Positions 16,007 to 24,534 are shown, counted from the first letter of the stretch. The stretch is 64,000 nucleotides of DNA from Streptomyces violaceusniger Tu 4113 (GCF_000147815.2 NC_015952.1:62001-126000); one strand, 5' to 3'. Numbers and translations are program-made. Notes: a model not told the origin generated them from the letters alone.

Positions 16007-16882
16007 ATGACGGACCAGTCCCACGGGCTGAAGATCACCCGCGAGCCCCAGCACAAGGGGTTCGAAACGCTCGGCGACGCCGCGAACTGTGGCGAGGATT
16101 TTTACCTTCTGGTGGACGGCTCGCGCATCGGCGGTTCGTACTGGTGCGGCGCCGAGTCCGTCAAGGACGGGGAGCGGTGGGCGTCGTGGGGACCGGCGGG
16201 GCTGTCCATGGGGCACCGCACCCGCGAGGACGCCGAACAGGCCCAGGTCACCGCGCACGTCGCATCCGGTGCGCCCGGTGTCGTGAAGGACGCGTTCCAC
16301 GTCCTGGCCGAGGAGATCACGGCCGAGATGGGCGAGGGGTGGGCGCTCGCCCCGCGGGTCAGCGCGCGCCGGTCGCTGCGCATGGTCCACCGCGACGGCC
16401 GGGCCGTCGACCTGTGGAACAGCGACGACGGGCGGGTGACCGCCTCCGGCTGCTTCCCTGTCACGGATACCAGCGTCAAGCACCAGGAGACCTCCGCGGC
16501 CGTCAGCCGGGGCGCCGTGGCCATCGCGCGGCAGATCAACGGCCCGCGGTTCATGGCCGCCTACGCCCCCGAGTACGCCCGGGTGAGCGCGCACAACGAG
16601 CGCCAGGAGCGCCGGGAGGCCGCGCGCCGGGAGGTGCGCGAGCTGCTGACGCAGTACATCCCCGAGGACAAGGGCCGGGGGACCACGTGGCGCCCGTCGA
16701 TCAGCACCCGGCAGGCGCACGAGAACACCGGTGCGGACAACCACAGCGGGTGGGAGTACACGGATCGGGTCGTTGTCGATCTGGAGTTCCGCGACCTGAC
16801 GCCGGAGGAGGCCCGCATGATCATGCGCGCGTACTCCATCACCTTCGGCCACACCCCGGGCTTTCTGCGCCCCGCGGCCTGA
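16007..16882 (+). CDS. Hypothetical protein, 291 aa
   Basis: Unrecognised. ATG 16007 follows GAGGAAGGACCAGCAC. The N-terminus is beta-rich (DFYLLVDGSRIGGSYWCGAE). A central helix-rich segment contains RREARREVRELLTQYI, and the C-terminal part carries YTDRVVVDLEFRDLTPEEARMIMRAYSITFG, which looks like a compact alpha/beta fold. No motif for catalysis or metal binding stands out. It heads a two-gene unit that ends at 17513. Confidence 0.78.
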   Translation: MTDQSHGLKITREPQHKGFETLGDAANCGEDFYLLVDGSRIGGSYWCGAESVKDGERWASWGPAGLSMGHRTREDAEQAQVTAHVASGAPGVVKDAFHVLAEEITAEMGEGWALAPRVSARRSLRMVHRDGRAVDLWNSDDGRVTASGCFPVTDTSVKHQETSAAVSRGAVAIARQINGPRFMAAYAPEYARVSAHNERQERREAARREVRELLTQYIPEDKGRGTTWRPSISTRQAHENTGADNHSGWEYTDRVVVDLEFRDLTPEEARMIMRAYSITFGHTPGFLRPAA

Positions 16883-16896
16883 GCCGCACACGACGT

Positions 16897-16920
16897 GCGC
16901 CCCGCCGGTCGGCGGGGCGC
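16897..16920 (+). terminator. Intergenic hairpin
   Basis: Perfect 10-bp stem GCGCCCCGCC / GGCGGGGCGC with a GGTC loop, 15 bp after a stop codon. The ribosome site of the next gene (GGAGAGAGGAA) follows 10 bp later. Confidence 0.5.
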
Positions 16921-16949
16921 TCCACCTGGAGAGAGGAACCCCAACCACC

Positions 16950-17513
16950 ATGACGACCACCAGGCCCAGCGCGGTTGAGCGGTACGCGGTCCAGTTCGAC
17001 ACGGCGCGGCCGGACGACGAGCCGACCGACGCCAACCTGAAAGGCGCGCTGAGCGGCGGGACGCTGCCGATCCCGCATCGGCTGTTGGACCCGGTCCGTA
17101 AGGCGGTGACCGCCTACCGGGCCACGCCGGAGCGGGCCCGGCGACTGGAGGAGGAGAAGAACGGGACCGCTTCCGCCGGCGCCGGTGAGGCGCCGCGCGG
17201 GCGGGCGCCGAAGTTCAGCGCGGACACCATCCGGGCCGGGAACCGGACGGATGCGGAGCTGCGGGGCCGGGTGCGGGCGTACCGGGAGGGCGACGCGTAC
17301 CGGGAGGGCGACCGGGTGGTGACCGGCGGGGCTGCCTCCTACACGCCGGGGCAGTCGCGCGGCCGGGTGCTGGGGGCTGACCCGCAGACGGCGCACGAGG
17401 TGCGCAACCGCTACCCGCAACAGTTCGTGATCGAGCTGGATGAGATGTTGCCGCACGGGCGCAAGGTGGTCTCCCTGCCGGTGACGCGGTTCACCCGGCA
17501 GACGTGCGGCTGA
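16950..17513 (+). CDS. Hypothetical protein, 187 aa
   Basis: Unrecognised. GGAGAGAGGAACCCC precedes the ATG. A basic, low-complexity middle (YRATPERARRLEEEKN, APRGRAPKFS) separates a short N-terminal helix from a C-terminal beta-rich domain (GDRVVTGGAASYTPGQSRGRVLG, FVIELDEMLPHGRKVVSLPV) that looks like a small barrel. The duplicated YREGDAYREGDR shows a short internal repeat. Likely transcribed with the gene upstream. Confidence 0.75.
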   Translation: MTTTRPSAVERYAVQFDTARPDDEPTDANLKGALSGGTLPIPHRLLDPVRKAVTAYRATPERARRLEEEKNGTASAGAGEAPRGRAPKFSADTIRAGNRTDAELRGRVRAYREGDAYREGDRVVTGGAASYTPGQSRGRVLGADPQTAHEVRNRYPQQFVIELDEMLPHGRKVVSLPVTRFTRQTCG

Positions 17514-17540
17514 TCGTCCGCCGCTCCGCCCACCCCCGCT

Positions 17541-17562
17541 CTAGCACATTGTGTGCTAGGGT
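17541..17562 (+). promoter_or_regulatory. Palindromic promoter-operator, site 6
   Basis: CTAGCACATTGTGTGCTAG then GGT, the same core as site 1. The start codon lies 48 nt downstream, after CGACCACGGCAGACACGAGGAAGG, a leader almost identical to that of site 5. Confidence 0.75.
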
Positions 17563-17607
17563 GGGGGTGTTGCGCGACCACGGCAGACACGAGGAAGGAC
17601 CCAGCCC

Positions 17608-18792
17608 ATGACGATGGAACGACCGGCGGACGAGATCGGGCCCGGCGACGTGATCGAGTACGCCCCGGGCGGGCTGATGCTCGTCACGATCCCCGGTGAG
17701 GCGGAGTCGATCCGGTTCGTGGGGCGCCGGGTGGGGCACCACGGCGTGACCCTCACCGTGCCCGAGGGCGTCACATCGGACGTGTACGCGGTGGGCAAGG
17801 CGATGTCCACCCTGCACACCCCGCGAGGGAAAGTCACCGTGCACGAGCGGCGCGCGTTCGCCGCGGGCGACCGGTGCCCGTGCGACCACCACCGCAAGCG
17901 CCGCGGCGAGTCCGCGCCCATGGTGCTGCCGCCGGTCGTCGCCGCGGTGGCCGAGCTGCCCGCGGCCGGTGCGGCGCCGGTGACGGACGCGCCGGTGACC
18001 GGCTCGGCGGCGGTGACGTCCTCCGCGCCGGTGCGCCGCCGCCGCGGCGGCCCGCTCCAGCGCCCGGCCGGATGCCCCGCCCCCGCCCCCGCCCCGTCGG
18101 CGCGGCCGGAGCTGCCCGCGGCCGCCGAGCCGGTGAGCACCCCCACCGGCGCGGCGGGGGTCGCTCACGGCCTGGCGGTGCGCGCCGCGGTGCGGCTGGG
18201 CGAGGGGTGGAGCGCGCAGGGCCCGCGGTACGACGGCGAGAAAGCCGGTTACCTGGTGCACACCGACGGGCGGCGGCTGAAGATCGCGCCGGACAACCGG
18301 CCCGCGCAGTGGGAGACGCACGTACGGGTGACGGTGGAGTACCCGCGCGACGCGCCGGTGAAGGTGTGGCCCGTGCACTTCCCGGAGACCCGTTTCAAGC
18401 ACGACCGGCCGGTGTCGGATCTGGTGTCGGCGATCCGGTCCAAGATCCTGCCGACGTATGACGCGAAGTACCCGGAGATCAAGCAATTGACCGAGGAGTA
18501 CCGCCGGTCAATTGCCGCCGAGGAGTCGTTCGCGGCGCGGATCGCATGCCTGGTGCCGTCGGGGACGCTGGACGAACACGACTCCTCGCGGGTGGAGGCG
18601 CGCCCGTTCCCGAGGCACATCGAGCAGATGACGGCCAACGTGTCGACGAGTGACCACCTGCACCGGGTGGAGTTCCGTTACATCGACTCCGAGACGCTGG
18701 AGGCGCTGGCGCAGACGTACGGGGCGATGGTGCGGGCGAAGCAGGAGCGGGCGGCGCAGGACCGGCGGGGCCGGTCGGTGGAGGTACGTTAG
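17608..18792 (+). CDS. Hypothetical protein, 394 aa
   Basis: Unrecognised. GAGGAAGGACCCAGCCC precedes the ATG. The first 110 residues look like a small beta-rich domain with a CPCDHHRKRRG motif (possible metal site). A long Ala/Pro linker (about 115-180) follows. The C-terminal half is an alpha/beta domain with WETHVRVTVEYPRDAPVKVW and a helical end rich in charged residues (VRAKQERAAQDRRGR). The gene carries an internal perfect inverted repeat, GCAATTGACC / GGTCAATTGC (18483-18515), unusually AT-rich for coding DNA here. Confidence 0.78.
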   Translation: MTMERPADEIGPGDVIEYAPGGLMLVTIPGEAESIRFVGRRVGHHGVTLTVPEGVTSDVYAVGKAMSTLHTPRGKVTVHERRAFAAGDRCPCDHHRKRRGESAPMVLPPVVAAVAELPAAGAAPVTDAPVTGSAAVTSSAPVRRRRGGPLQRPAGCPAPAPAPSARPELPAAAEPVSTPTGAAGVAHGLAVRAAVRLGEGWSAQGPRYDGEKAGYLVHTDGRRLKIAPDNRPAQWETHVRVTVEYPRDAPVKVWPVHFPETRFKHDRPVSDLVSAIRSKILPTYDAKYPEIKQLTEEYRRSIAAEESFAARIACLVPSGTLDEHDSSRVEARPFPRHIEQMTANVSTSDHLHRVEFRYIDSETLEALAQTYGAMVRAKQERAAQDRRGRSVEVR

Positions 18793-18813
18793 GCGCGTAC
18801 CGTCACGTGCAGG

Positions 18814-18855
18814 CCGCGCCCCCGGTCCCGGGTTCTCCCGGGACCGGGGGCGCGG
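18814..18855 (+). terminator. Strong terminator hairpin, 19-bp perfect stem
   Basis: CCGCGCCCCCGGTCCCGGG pairs perfectly with CCCGGGACCGGGGGCGCGG across a TTCT loop; TCGTTT follows. It closes the transcription unit before palindromic promoter 7. Confidence 0.8.
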
Positions 18856-18895
18856 TCGTTTCGGTCGGTGTGTTGGGGTGTTGCCGGTACCCTCT

Positions 18896-18917
18896 CTAGC
18901 ACATGATGTGCTAGAGT
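18896..18917 (+). promoter_or_regulatory. Palindromic promoter-operator, site 7
   Basis: CTAGCACATGATGTGCTAG then AGT, matching the consensus exactly; 49 nt before the start codon. The leader CGGAGACGTCAGAGAGACCACGGCA is shared almost word for word with site 23052. Confidence 0.78.
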
Positions 18918-18963
18918 CGGAGACGTCAGAGAGACCACGGCACAGACCCGGAGGCATACCCCC

Positions 18964-19641
18964 ATGACCGACTCCACCAAGAACACCACCGACAACACCG
19001 GCGCCGACACCGCCCGCGGACTGGTGATGCCGTCGGTGCCCTCCCCGCAGTCGACGGCGGAGGAGATCACCGCCCTGGACGCCTTGCACTTCGGGTGGAA
19101 CCACAGGGTCATGCGCGAGATCGACCGTCAGCTCTCGTTCATGGGCGGCCTGCCGTACGAGCCGGACGCCCGGCAGCGCGCGGCGCTGCGGGCGTGGGTG
19201 ACGGCGACGGATGAGCGGATCGCGGACGCGGTCTACTGCACCGAGCAGGACCCCCAGGGCTTCGCGTTCGTCGCCCGCGAGGTGACCGCCCTGGACGACC
19301 GGGAGCTGTTGGCCCGGTACGAGGAGCGCAAGCGCGAGACGGCGACCGCGCGCTACCAGGTGCGGGCCGTGGACCAGGTCCCGGCGGCCGAGCGTGAGTG
19401 GCTGCGTACGGGCTTCGAGGGCGCGGCCGAGCGGTACGCGGACTCGGACAGCGAGCGGCCCGCCCTGTACCGCGCCGCGGCCGAGGGTTTCCGCGACGTG
19501 CGCGGGTTCGTGATCTGGGACCGGTTCAACCACCGGTACGTGGCGACCCAGTGGGGCCGCACGGCCGAGGAGACCGCGCCCGAGTGCGACCGGCTGAACC
19601 AGTACCACGAACGCCACTTCGCCGCCGATCTGTGGCGCTGA
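18964..19641 (+). CDS. Hypothetical protein, 225 aa
   Basis: Unrecognised. CCCGGAGGCATACCCCC precedes the ATG. The N-terminus is Thr/Asp/Asn-rich and probably disordered (STKNTTDNTGADT). The rest is helical with many charged residues (RYEERKRETATARYQVRAV) and aromatic clusters (FVIWDRFNHRYVATQWG). No catalytic motif is visible. A hairpin at 19667-19691 follows, then a gene without its own palindrome. Confidence 0.78.
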   Translation: MTDSTKNTTDNTGADTARGLVMPSVPSPQSTAEEITALDALHFGWNHRVMREIDRQLSFMGGLPYEPDARQRAALRAWVTATDERIADAVYCTEQDPQGFAFVAREVTALDDRELLARYEERKRETATARYQVRAVDQVPAAEREWLRTGFEGAAERYADSDSERPALYRAAAEGFRDVRGFVIWDRFNHRYVATQWGRTAEETAPECDRLNQYHERHFAADLWR

Positions 19642-19666
19642 CCGGCTGCTGACGCCCTGCCTGATG

Positions 19667-19691
19667 CCCCCGCCGCCCCTCCGGCGGGGGC
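19667..19691 (+). terminator. Intergenic hairpin
   Basis: CCCCCGCCG pairs with CGGCGGGGG around a short pyrimidine loop, 26 bp after the stop. The next gene begins 47 bp later. Confidence 0.5.
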
Positions 19692-19737
19692 TCGCTTCGC
19701 TCTCCCCTTCCCGCCTCTCGTTGAAAGCGAGCCCCGC

Positions 19738-20583
19738 ATGCCCCCCTCCGAGCGCCTGTCGCCCGTGGTCTACCGCGTCACCGAAACCGATTTTGACGGC
19801 GCGTCGTTCTGCCACGTCCGCGGCTGGGACGCCATGGCGGCCGGTCACATGGTCAACCGCATGATCCGCCTTGCTGACGAGCAGATCGCCCGCGGCAACG
19901 AGCCGGGATTGCTCGTCGACCCGGCGACCGACGCGACCGGCCGCCTGGTGCTGCGCCGCCGTCACCTGTCGTTCGGCAAGAGTGAGGGCCAGGTGTGCGA
20001 GCGGTGGCGGACGTGGGAGCTGGAGCCCGTCACGCGGCCGAAGCTGAGCGAGCAGCAGGCCGAATGCCTGGAAGCGGTCGCGAAGTCCCGGCACTGGCCG
20101 GGCGAGGACTTCAGCAGGCCGCAGGTGCGCGGCGGGACGCTGCGCACGGTGCAGGCCAGGGCGACCACGGAGATGCGGGTGTTGTGCTCGGGGATGTACT
20201 CGATTCCGCCGGCGTCGTGGCGGCGGCTGGTCGAGAAGGGGTGGATTCACCTGCTGTCGGGCGAGGTCAAGCCGATGGAGCCGGTCCGGCTGACGGTGGC
20301 CGGGACGGTGGCCCTGGCGCTGCGCGAGCACCAGACCAGTACGTCGTCGCCGGTGGGGTACGTCAGGCGTGCGGGCGGCCGGATGTATGACGGGTCCTCC
20401 GCGGTGGTGTGCTCGGCGGGGTGCTTCCGCGGGCGGTTCCTGGACCGGCGGAACCTGGCGGCGGCGGAGGCCCGCGCGCACCGGGCGGAAGCGGTGTTGC
20501 TGGCGCTGGGGGCATCGAAGGAGCAGGCCCAGCGGGCGGCGCGCCGGGCGCAGTCGACGCCGGGCGGGGCGGTGGCGGCGTAG
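19738..20583 (+). CDS. Hypothetical protein, 281 aa
   Basis: Unrecognised. The ribosome site is GAAAGCGAGCCCCGC. The N-terminal half is alpha/beta (VVYRVTETDFDGASFCHVRGWDAMA). A C-terminal region has paired helices and CSAGCFRGRFLDRRNLAAAEARAHRAE, the last part of which could form a coiled coil. Part of the sequence, SWRRLVEKGWIHLLSGE ... PVRLTVAGTVALALREH, is compatible with a winged helix. It probably shares the transcript started at 18896. Confidence 0.75.
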   Translation: MPPSERLSPVVYRVTETDFDGASFCHVRGWDAMAAGHMVNRMIRLADEQIARGNEPGLLVDPATDATGRLVLRRRHLSFGKSEGQVCERWRTWELEPVTRPKLSEQQAECLEAVAKSRHWPGEDFSRPQVRGGTLRTVQARATTEMRVLCSGMYSIPPASWRRLVEKGWIHLLSGEVKPMEPVRLTVAGTVALALREHQTSTSSPVGYVRRAGGRMYDGSSAVVCSAGCFRGRFLDRRNLAAAEARAHRAEAVLLALGASKEQAQRAARRAQSTPGGAVAA

Positions 20584-20625
20584 CCTGGTGGCTCTTCTCT
20601 AGGTCTCGATGGGACCGACCAGCGA

Positions 20626-20661
20626 AGGGGGGCCCGCCGGTCTTGGACCGGTGGGCCTCCC
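20626..20661 (+). terminator. Terminator hairpin
   Basis: GGGGGGCCCGCCGGT pairs with ACCGGTGGGCCTCCC with small mismatches, followed by TTTCGTGTG. It ends the preceding two-gene unit, 24 bp before the next palindrome. Confidence 0.6.
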
Positions 20662-20684
20662 TTTCGTGTGTCCCCCACCACTGC

Positions 20685-20706
20685 CTAGCACATTGTGTGC
20701 TAGAGT
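20685..20706 (+). promoter_or_regulatory. Palindromic promoter-operator, site 8
   Basis: CTAGCACATTGTGTGCTAG then AGT; 49 nt before the start codon. The leader holds ACGACCACGGCAGAGACAAAGGAG. Confidence 0.75.
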
Positions 20707-20752
20707 GTGGGTGTCACGACGACCACGGCAGAGACAAAGGAGAACCCGGCAC

Positions 20753-22360
20753 ATGGCGACGATCGCCCGCAACCACACCCGCCGCATCCAGGCAGTGAAG
20801 GACGCCGCGAAGTTCTGCGAGGTCTACGACCGCAACAGCGGCGAGATGAAGCCCGCAGAGATCGACTCGGCGTTCAGGGACCTGGAGGACTTCCGAAAGG
20901 CCCGGCTGACCGAGGACACGCCCGGCGAGAAGTGGACAGTCAACGTTCACCCGAACTGCTGGTACACCCTCACCGTTGAGGACCCGGATATTCTCCGGGC
21001 CCGGCAGCTCGCCGAGCGCGAGGAGCGCGAGAAGCGCGAGCGTGCCCGGCGGGAGCGCGAGGAGGCCGCGCGCCTGGCGGCGGCCGGAGCCGGGGAAGAG
21101 ACCGGCGACCAGGCGGCCGGGGAGGGCGGCGGCTGCTGGTGCGAGGCCGAGCCGTGCCCGATGCCCGCCCAGCACGCCAGCGCCAAGGCCGCGTGCGAGG
21201 CGATGGAGGCCAACCAGCGCGCCCGCTGGATCGCGTCCGTGCCCGGGTTCGACGCCTCCACCCGCGCCGCCCTGGAGGCGATCATCAATCGGCACCGTAA
21301 GGCCGGGATGACCGGCCCGGCCAGCTCGGCCAGCTCGGCCAGCGCGCGGGCGCTGGTGGCCCGCACGGTCAAGGCGATGCGCGTTCAGGGCAAGACGCAC
21401 CCGGAGATCCGGGCGCACTTCACGGCCGTACTGAGCGAGGCCCGCGAGGCGGGCGACCTCGGCCGCATCGCGGCGGCCGAAACGTCTCTCGCGGTGCACG
21501 CCGGGATGCTGGCCGACATGGCGCGCCTGTCGGCCGGTGCGGGCGCCGGTGCGGCGAAGGTGGAGAAGGAGGCGCCGGTGGCCGCGCTGGCGGCGGCGCC
21601 GGTCGGCGTGGAGGAGAAGCAGGACCAGGACCAGGAGGAGGCGGCGCCGGTGAGCGCACAGGGAGGCGGGTTCCGACCGGCGGCGTGGTGGGAGAAGCCG
21701 GAGAACGCCGTACACCAGGTTCCGCCGGCGGAGGGTGCGGCGGCGCTGGAGCTTCCGCCGCATGAGGAGGGCTACACGCCGGAGGCGGGGGCGAAGCCGT
21801 ACCCGATCCGCAGGGTTCGTGCGGCGCTGGAGGCGGCCGGTATCCCGGTGGGGAACACGGACGGTGAGTTCACGGTGTTCGTTGACGGCAAGGACGACCA
21901 GAGCGCGCACATGAGGCTGATGCACTTCCGCGGCAAGGGCGCCAAGCCGTCCAAGGGCGCGGGCCGGGACCGGTGGGAGCGGCGGCGCGCTGAGATCCTG
22001 ATTGCCCTTGTCGACGCGGGGATGGAAGACGTGGAGCTGTCCAACGCCGGCCTGTGGGTGCGGGTGCCGCGCCCGAAGGGTGCGGCGACGGTGGTGCAGC
22101 TCGGAGAGAAGGACTACGGGGAGAACTTCGACGCCCCGTACATCGACCAGCCGGTGAGCTTCCCGCAGTACCCGCAGATCACGGGATGGGTGATGCGGCG
22201 CAAGTGGGGTCAGGGGTACATCGGTCCCATGTCTCCGTGGATGCACCACACGGGCACGGGTGAGGTGGTGGGGGCGGGTGCGAGGGATGAGCAGCGGGCG
22301 GCGTCGGCGCTGGCGGCGCACTACGGGCTGATGGTGCCGGTGCGGGTCTGGCACGGCTGA
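20753..22360 (+). CDS. Hypothetical coiled-coil protein, 535 aa
   Basis: Unrecognised. ATG 20753 lies behind AAAGGAGAACCCGGCAC; an in-frame ATG at 20609 is upstream of the promoter and rejected. The N-terminal domain (1-75) ends in a strongly charged coiled coil (REEREKRERARREREEAARL). A CWCEAEPCPMPAQH cysteine/histidine cluster follows near residue 128. The centre is helical, then a long acidic linker. The last 190 residues form an alpha/beta domain with GEFTVFVDGKDD, RRRAEILIALVDAGM and WVRVPRPKGAAT. The layout suggests a scaffold or DNA-associated protein; no enzyme motif is seen. Confidence 0.78.
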   Translation: MATIARNHTRRIQAVKDAAKFCEVYDRNSGEMKPAEIDSAFRDLEDFRKARLTEDTPGEKWTVNVHPNCWYTLTVEDPDILRARQLAEREEREKRERARREREEAARLAAAGAGEETGDQAAGEGGGCWCEAEPCPMPAQHASAKAACEAMEANQRARWIASVPGFDASTRAALEAIINRHRKAGMTGPASSASSASARALVARTVKAMRVQGKTHPEIRAHFTAVLSEAREAGDLGRIAAAETSLAVHAGMLADMARLSAGAGAGAAKVEKEAPVAALAAAPVGVEEKQDQDQEEAAPVSAQGGGFRPAAWWEKPENAVHQVPPAEGAAALELPPHEEGYTPEAGAKPYPIRRVRAALEAAGIPVGNTDGEFTVFVDGKDDQSAHMRLMHFRGKGAKPSKGAGRDRWERRRAEILIALVDAGMEDVELSNAGLWVRVPRPKGAATVVQLGEKDYGENFDAPYIDQPVSFPQYPQITGWVMRRKWGQGYIGPMSPWMHHTGTGEVVGAGARDEQRAASALAAHYGLMVPVRVWHG

Positions 22361-22436
22361 CGGCCGAGAATGCGACCGGCCGCCTGGGGGCAGGGTTCCC
22401 CGGGTGGCCGGTTGGGCGTGGAAGAGGGGGCGCCGG

Positions 22437-22646
22437 TCAGGGCAGGGCCCGTTCCACGTTGGCCGCCTGGGGGCCCTTCTGTCCCTGCTGGACCTCGAAC
22501 GTCACGCGCTCGCCCTCGTTGAGTTCGCGGAATCCGCGGCTGTTGATGGCCGAGTAGTGAACGAAGACGTCCGGGCCGCCCTCGCTCTGTGCGATGAAGC
22601 CGAAGCCCTTTTCGGCGTTGAACCATTTCACGGTGCCAGTAGCCAT
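22437..22646 (-). CDS. Cold shock domain protein (CspA family)
   Basis: A 69-residue, full-length cold shock protein. It starts [18 protein letters not shown], which contains the RNP1 motif KGFGFI, and continues with the RNP2 motif VFVHYS. These form the single-strand RNA/DNA-binding face of the five-stranded OB barrel, so the protein likely melts secondary structure in mRNA or binds single-stranded DNA. It is encoded on the reverse strand among rightward genes. Streptomyces chromosomes carry many near-identical copies, so this one may be a host-derived passenger. Confidence 0.95.
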   Translation of the reverse strand: MATGTVKWFNAEKGFGFIAQSEGGPDVFVHYSAINSRGFRELNEGERVTFEVQQGQKGPQAANVERALP

Positions 22647-22788
22647 GCACGGAGCGTAACTGGCCGTGACGGATTGTGGGAGCGTCCGGGTATCGTACGG
22701 CTGCTGAGGGTGCGCGGTACGGTCTGCGGCGGCCTCCTGGCGGGGGGTCAGGAAGGTATCAGGGCCACCGCGCGGCCCAGGAAGCGTG

Positions 22789-22947
22789 TCAGCGGCTTTC
22801 GGGGGGCGGTTCGGGGTCGGGGGTGGGCAGAGTGGCGTCTGTCCAGCAGTAGCCGCCGCCGGGTAGCTCGACCCGCCGACCGGCGACGGCGACCCGATCG
22901 ATTCCGTGGAAGCCGGGGACCGTCTCCGGGCCCGGTGCGGTGTCCAT
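22789..22947 (-). CDS. Small hypothetical protein, 52 aa
   Basis: A short reverse frame with strong G/C third-position bias. The protein has a beta-rich core ([21 protein letters not shown]) and a proline-rich acidic tail. There is no convincing ribosome site before the ATG, so the start could lie further upstream in frame. Not recognised; the call rests on codon bias only. Confidence 0.45.
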   Translation of the reverse strand: MDTAPGPETVPGFHGIDRVAVAGRRVELPGGGYCWTDATLPTPDPEPPPESR

Positions 22948-23051
22948 GCCGGGTCTATCGATGTGAGGGCTGATCAGGTAACCGGGCAAGACGCGGGCTG
23001 GCTGGTTCCGGCCGTGGGTTGGCCGGTTTCGGGTGCCGGTACTGGACAGGG

Positions 23052-23073
23052 CTAGCACATCATGTGCTAGAGT
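23052..23073 (+). promoter_or_regulatory. Palindromic promoter-operator, site 9
   Basis: CTAGCACATCATGTGCTAG then AGT; 42 nt before the start codon. ACTGGACAG lies just upstream, as at 14170, putting a TGGACA -35 candidate 19 bp from TAGAGT. The leader is CGGAGACGTCAGAGAGACC. Confidence 0.78.
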
Positions 23074-23112
23074 CGGAGACGTCAGAGAGACCACGGCAGA
23101 CAGGGACCACGG

Positions 23113-23793
23113 ATGCGCACCACCCACCAGGGCCGCGAGATCGAGATCATCGCCCCCAAGAACGCTTACGCCGCCTGCGCCTTCACCATCAACGGCCAGG
23201 GCCCCCGCGAGGGCGAGCGCTTCACCGGCCCCCTCGGCGCGTCCGCCGCCGACGTCCTGGCCGACCTCACGCGCCAGATCGACGAACTGGACGCCAAGGG
23301 ACCCGAGGGCATCACCGGCACGCCCGGATGGACGTTCATGCTGCGCCCCGGATCGTGGGAGGTCTGCACCGCCCCCGGCCTGAACCGCCACATCAAGCCG
23401 ACCCACGCCCCCTGCAACGAGACCGCGTGCCGCCGCGAGGCCGCCAAGGAAGCACAGAAGAAGGCGTTCGCCGCCGAAGGGCACCCCGCCGCGGGCCCCC
23501 TCTCCCAGCAGCTCCAGCGCGCCGGGTTCGAGAAGGCCGACAGCCGCGGCCGGGACACCGAGGGATTCCGCGTCCTGCGCGGCGACCTCGGCGAGGGCCG
23601 CAAGAACCCCCGCCGCGGCGTTCGGGTCGTCTGGTACGCAAAGGGCTGCCTGATGCCGCTTGACGGCAAGCCGGGCCGCCTCCAGGAGATCGCCGACTTT
23701 CTGACCGGCAAAGACCGGTACGCCGTCCACTACAGCGGCGGGTGCCGTATTGAGGTGCTGTCCAAGACGCACGGGGTGCCCTCACCGAAGTAG
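23113..23793 (+). CDS. Hypothetical protein, 226 aa
   Basis: Unrecognised. The ribosome site AGGGACCACGG overlaps the leader element. The N-terminal half is alpha/beta (YAACAFTINGQGPREGERFTG). A short CNETACRREAAKEA segment near residue 102 has two cysteines. The C-terminal half, VRVVWYAKGCLMPLDGKPG and YAVHYSGGCRIEVLSK, looks beta-rich. No membrane segment. It opens a run of genes up to 25979 that may be read together. Confidence 0.78.
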   Translation: MRTTHQGREIEIIAPKNAYAACAFTINGQGPREGERFTGPLGASAADVLADLTRQIDELDAKGPEGITGTPGWTFMLRPGSWEVCTAPGLNRHIKPTHAPCNETACRREAAKEAQKKAFAAEGHPAAGPLSQQLQRAGFEKADSRGRDTEGFRVLRGDLGEGRKNPRRGVRVVWYAKGCLMPLDGKPGRLQEIADFLTGKDRYAVHYSGGCRIEVLSKTHGVPSPK

Positions 23794-23806
23794 CCCCCGC
23801 TCCGCA

Positions 23807-23831
23807 GGGGACCGGCCGCGCGCCGGTCCCC
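23807..23831 (+). terminator. Intergenic hairpin
   Basis: GGGGACCGGC pairs with GCCGGTCCCC across a short loop, directly followed by the second copy of the 28-bp repeat. Confidence 0.5.
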
Positions 23832-23858
23832 GGGCGGGCGGCCCGTTCGAGCCGGGCC
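23831..23858 (+). repeat. 28-bp repeat, copy 2
   Basis: Matches 15891-15918 except at two positions. It again sits immediately after a hairpin and before a leader element, here the freestanding GACCACGGCAGG at 23897. Confidence 0.6.
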
Positions 23859-23925
23859 CCGGGCACCGGGACACCGCCGACCGGCGGCTGTCCCCCGACC
23901 ACGGCAGGAAGGAAGGTCATCACCC

Positions 23926-24534
23926 ATGACGGATGACCGTACGTACGTGTTGCAGCGGGCGAAGGCGGCGGAGGCCCGCACGCGGCCGGTCACGGCGGAG
24001 CTGACCGTGAAGGACGGCGCCGCGGTGCTGCGGCTGCTGGACCGCGACGGGAACGTCGGCGCCGACCGCTACCGGATCACGCTCCCCGGCTCGGTCGACT
24101 ACCTGTCCGGCCCCACCCTCACCCTCGCCGGCGAGTTCATCGCGGCGGCCGGGTTCCGGCTGGACGGCGGATGGAACGACCCCACCGAGTGGGACACCCC
24201 CGACGGGCAGAAGGCCCGGACCGCGATCGACGTCACGCCGGAGTACCTGGCGTACGTCGGCCGCAAGTTCGGCCCCATGCCCTCCCTGGGAGAGCGTCCG
24301 GAGGGGATGAGCGCGCACCACAACGGGTGGGGCTCCTGGCAGCTCTGCTATCAGAACCGGCGCTTCTTCGACCTGAAGTGGGCTCCGCGCCTGACCGGCC
24401 CGGAATGGACGCTGTGCAGCCTCATGAACGGCAACGGCGCCACCGAGCACCAGGACCCGCAGGAGGCCATGGCCGCGGCCGTGGACCGCGTGGCCGCCTC
24501 CGACGCCCGCCGGGACGCGCGGGGGCAGCAGTGA
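23926..24534 (+). CDS. Hypothetical protein, 202 aa
   Basis: Unrecognised. AGGAAGGAAGGTCATCACCC gives a strong ribosome site, and a GACCACGGCAG leader element lies at 23897. The first half is beta-rich (AELTVKDGAAVLRLLDRDGNVG, YRITLPGSVDYLSGPTLTL). The second half has WGSWQLCYQNRRFFDLKWAP and a helical end (QEAMAAAVDRVAASDARRD). Its stop overlaps the next start as GTGA. Confidence 0.78.
   Translation: MTDDRTYVLQRAKAAEARTRPVTAELTVKDGAAVLRLLDRDGNVGADRYRITLPGSVDYLSGPTLTLAGEFIAAAGFRLDGGWNDPTEWDTPDGQKARTAIDVTPEYLAYVGRKFGPMPSLGERPEGMSAHHNGWGSWQLCYQNRRFFDLKWAPRLTGPEWTLCSLMNGNGATEHQDPQEAMAAAVDRVAASDARRDARGQQ

Larger units (their letters stand above)
22647..23112. other. Region between the cold shock gene and palindromic promoter 9
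   Basis: Apart from the small reverse frame at 22789-22947 and the palindrome at 23052, I see no gene here. The left part (22647-22788) must hold the promoter of the cold shock gene on the reverse strand. Confidence 0.5.

Noticed and set aside
18508..20481. 657-residue reverse frame
   Set aside because: Runs through a strong terminator, a promoter and three forward genes; no coding bias of its own.
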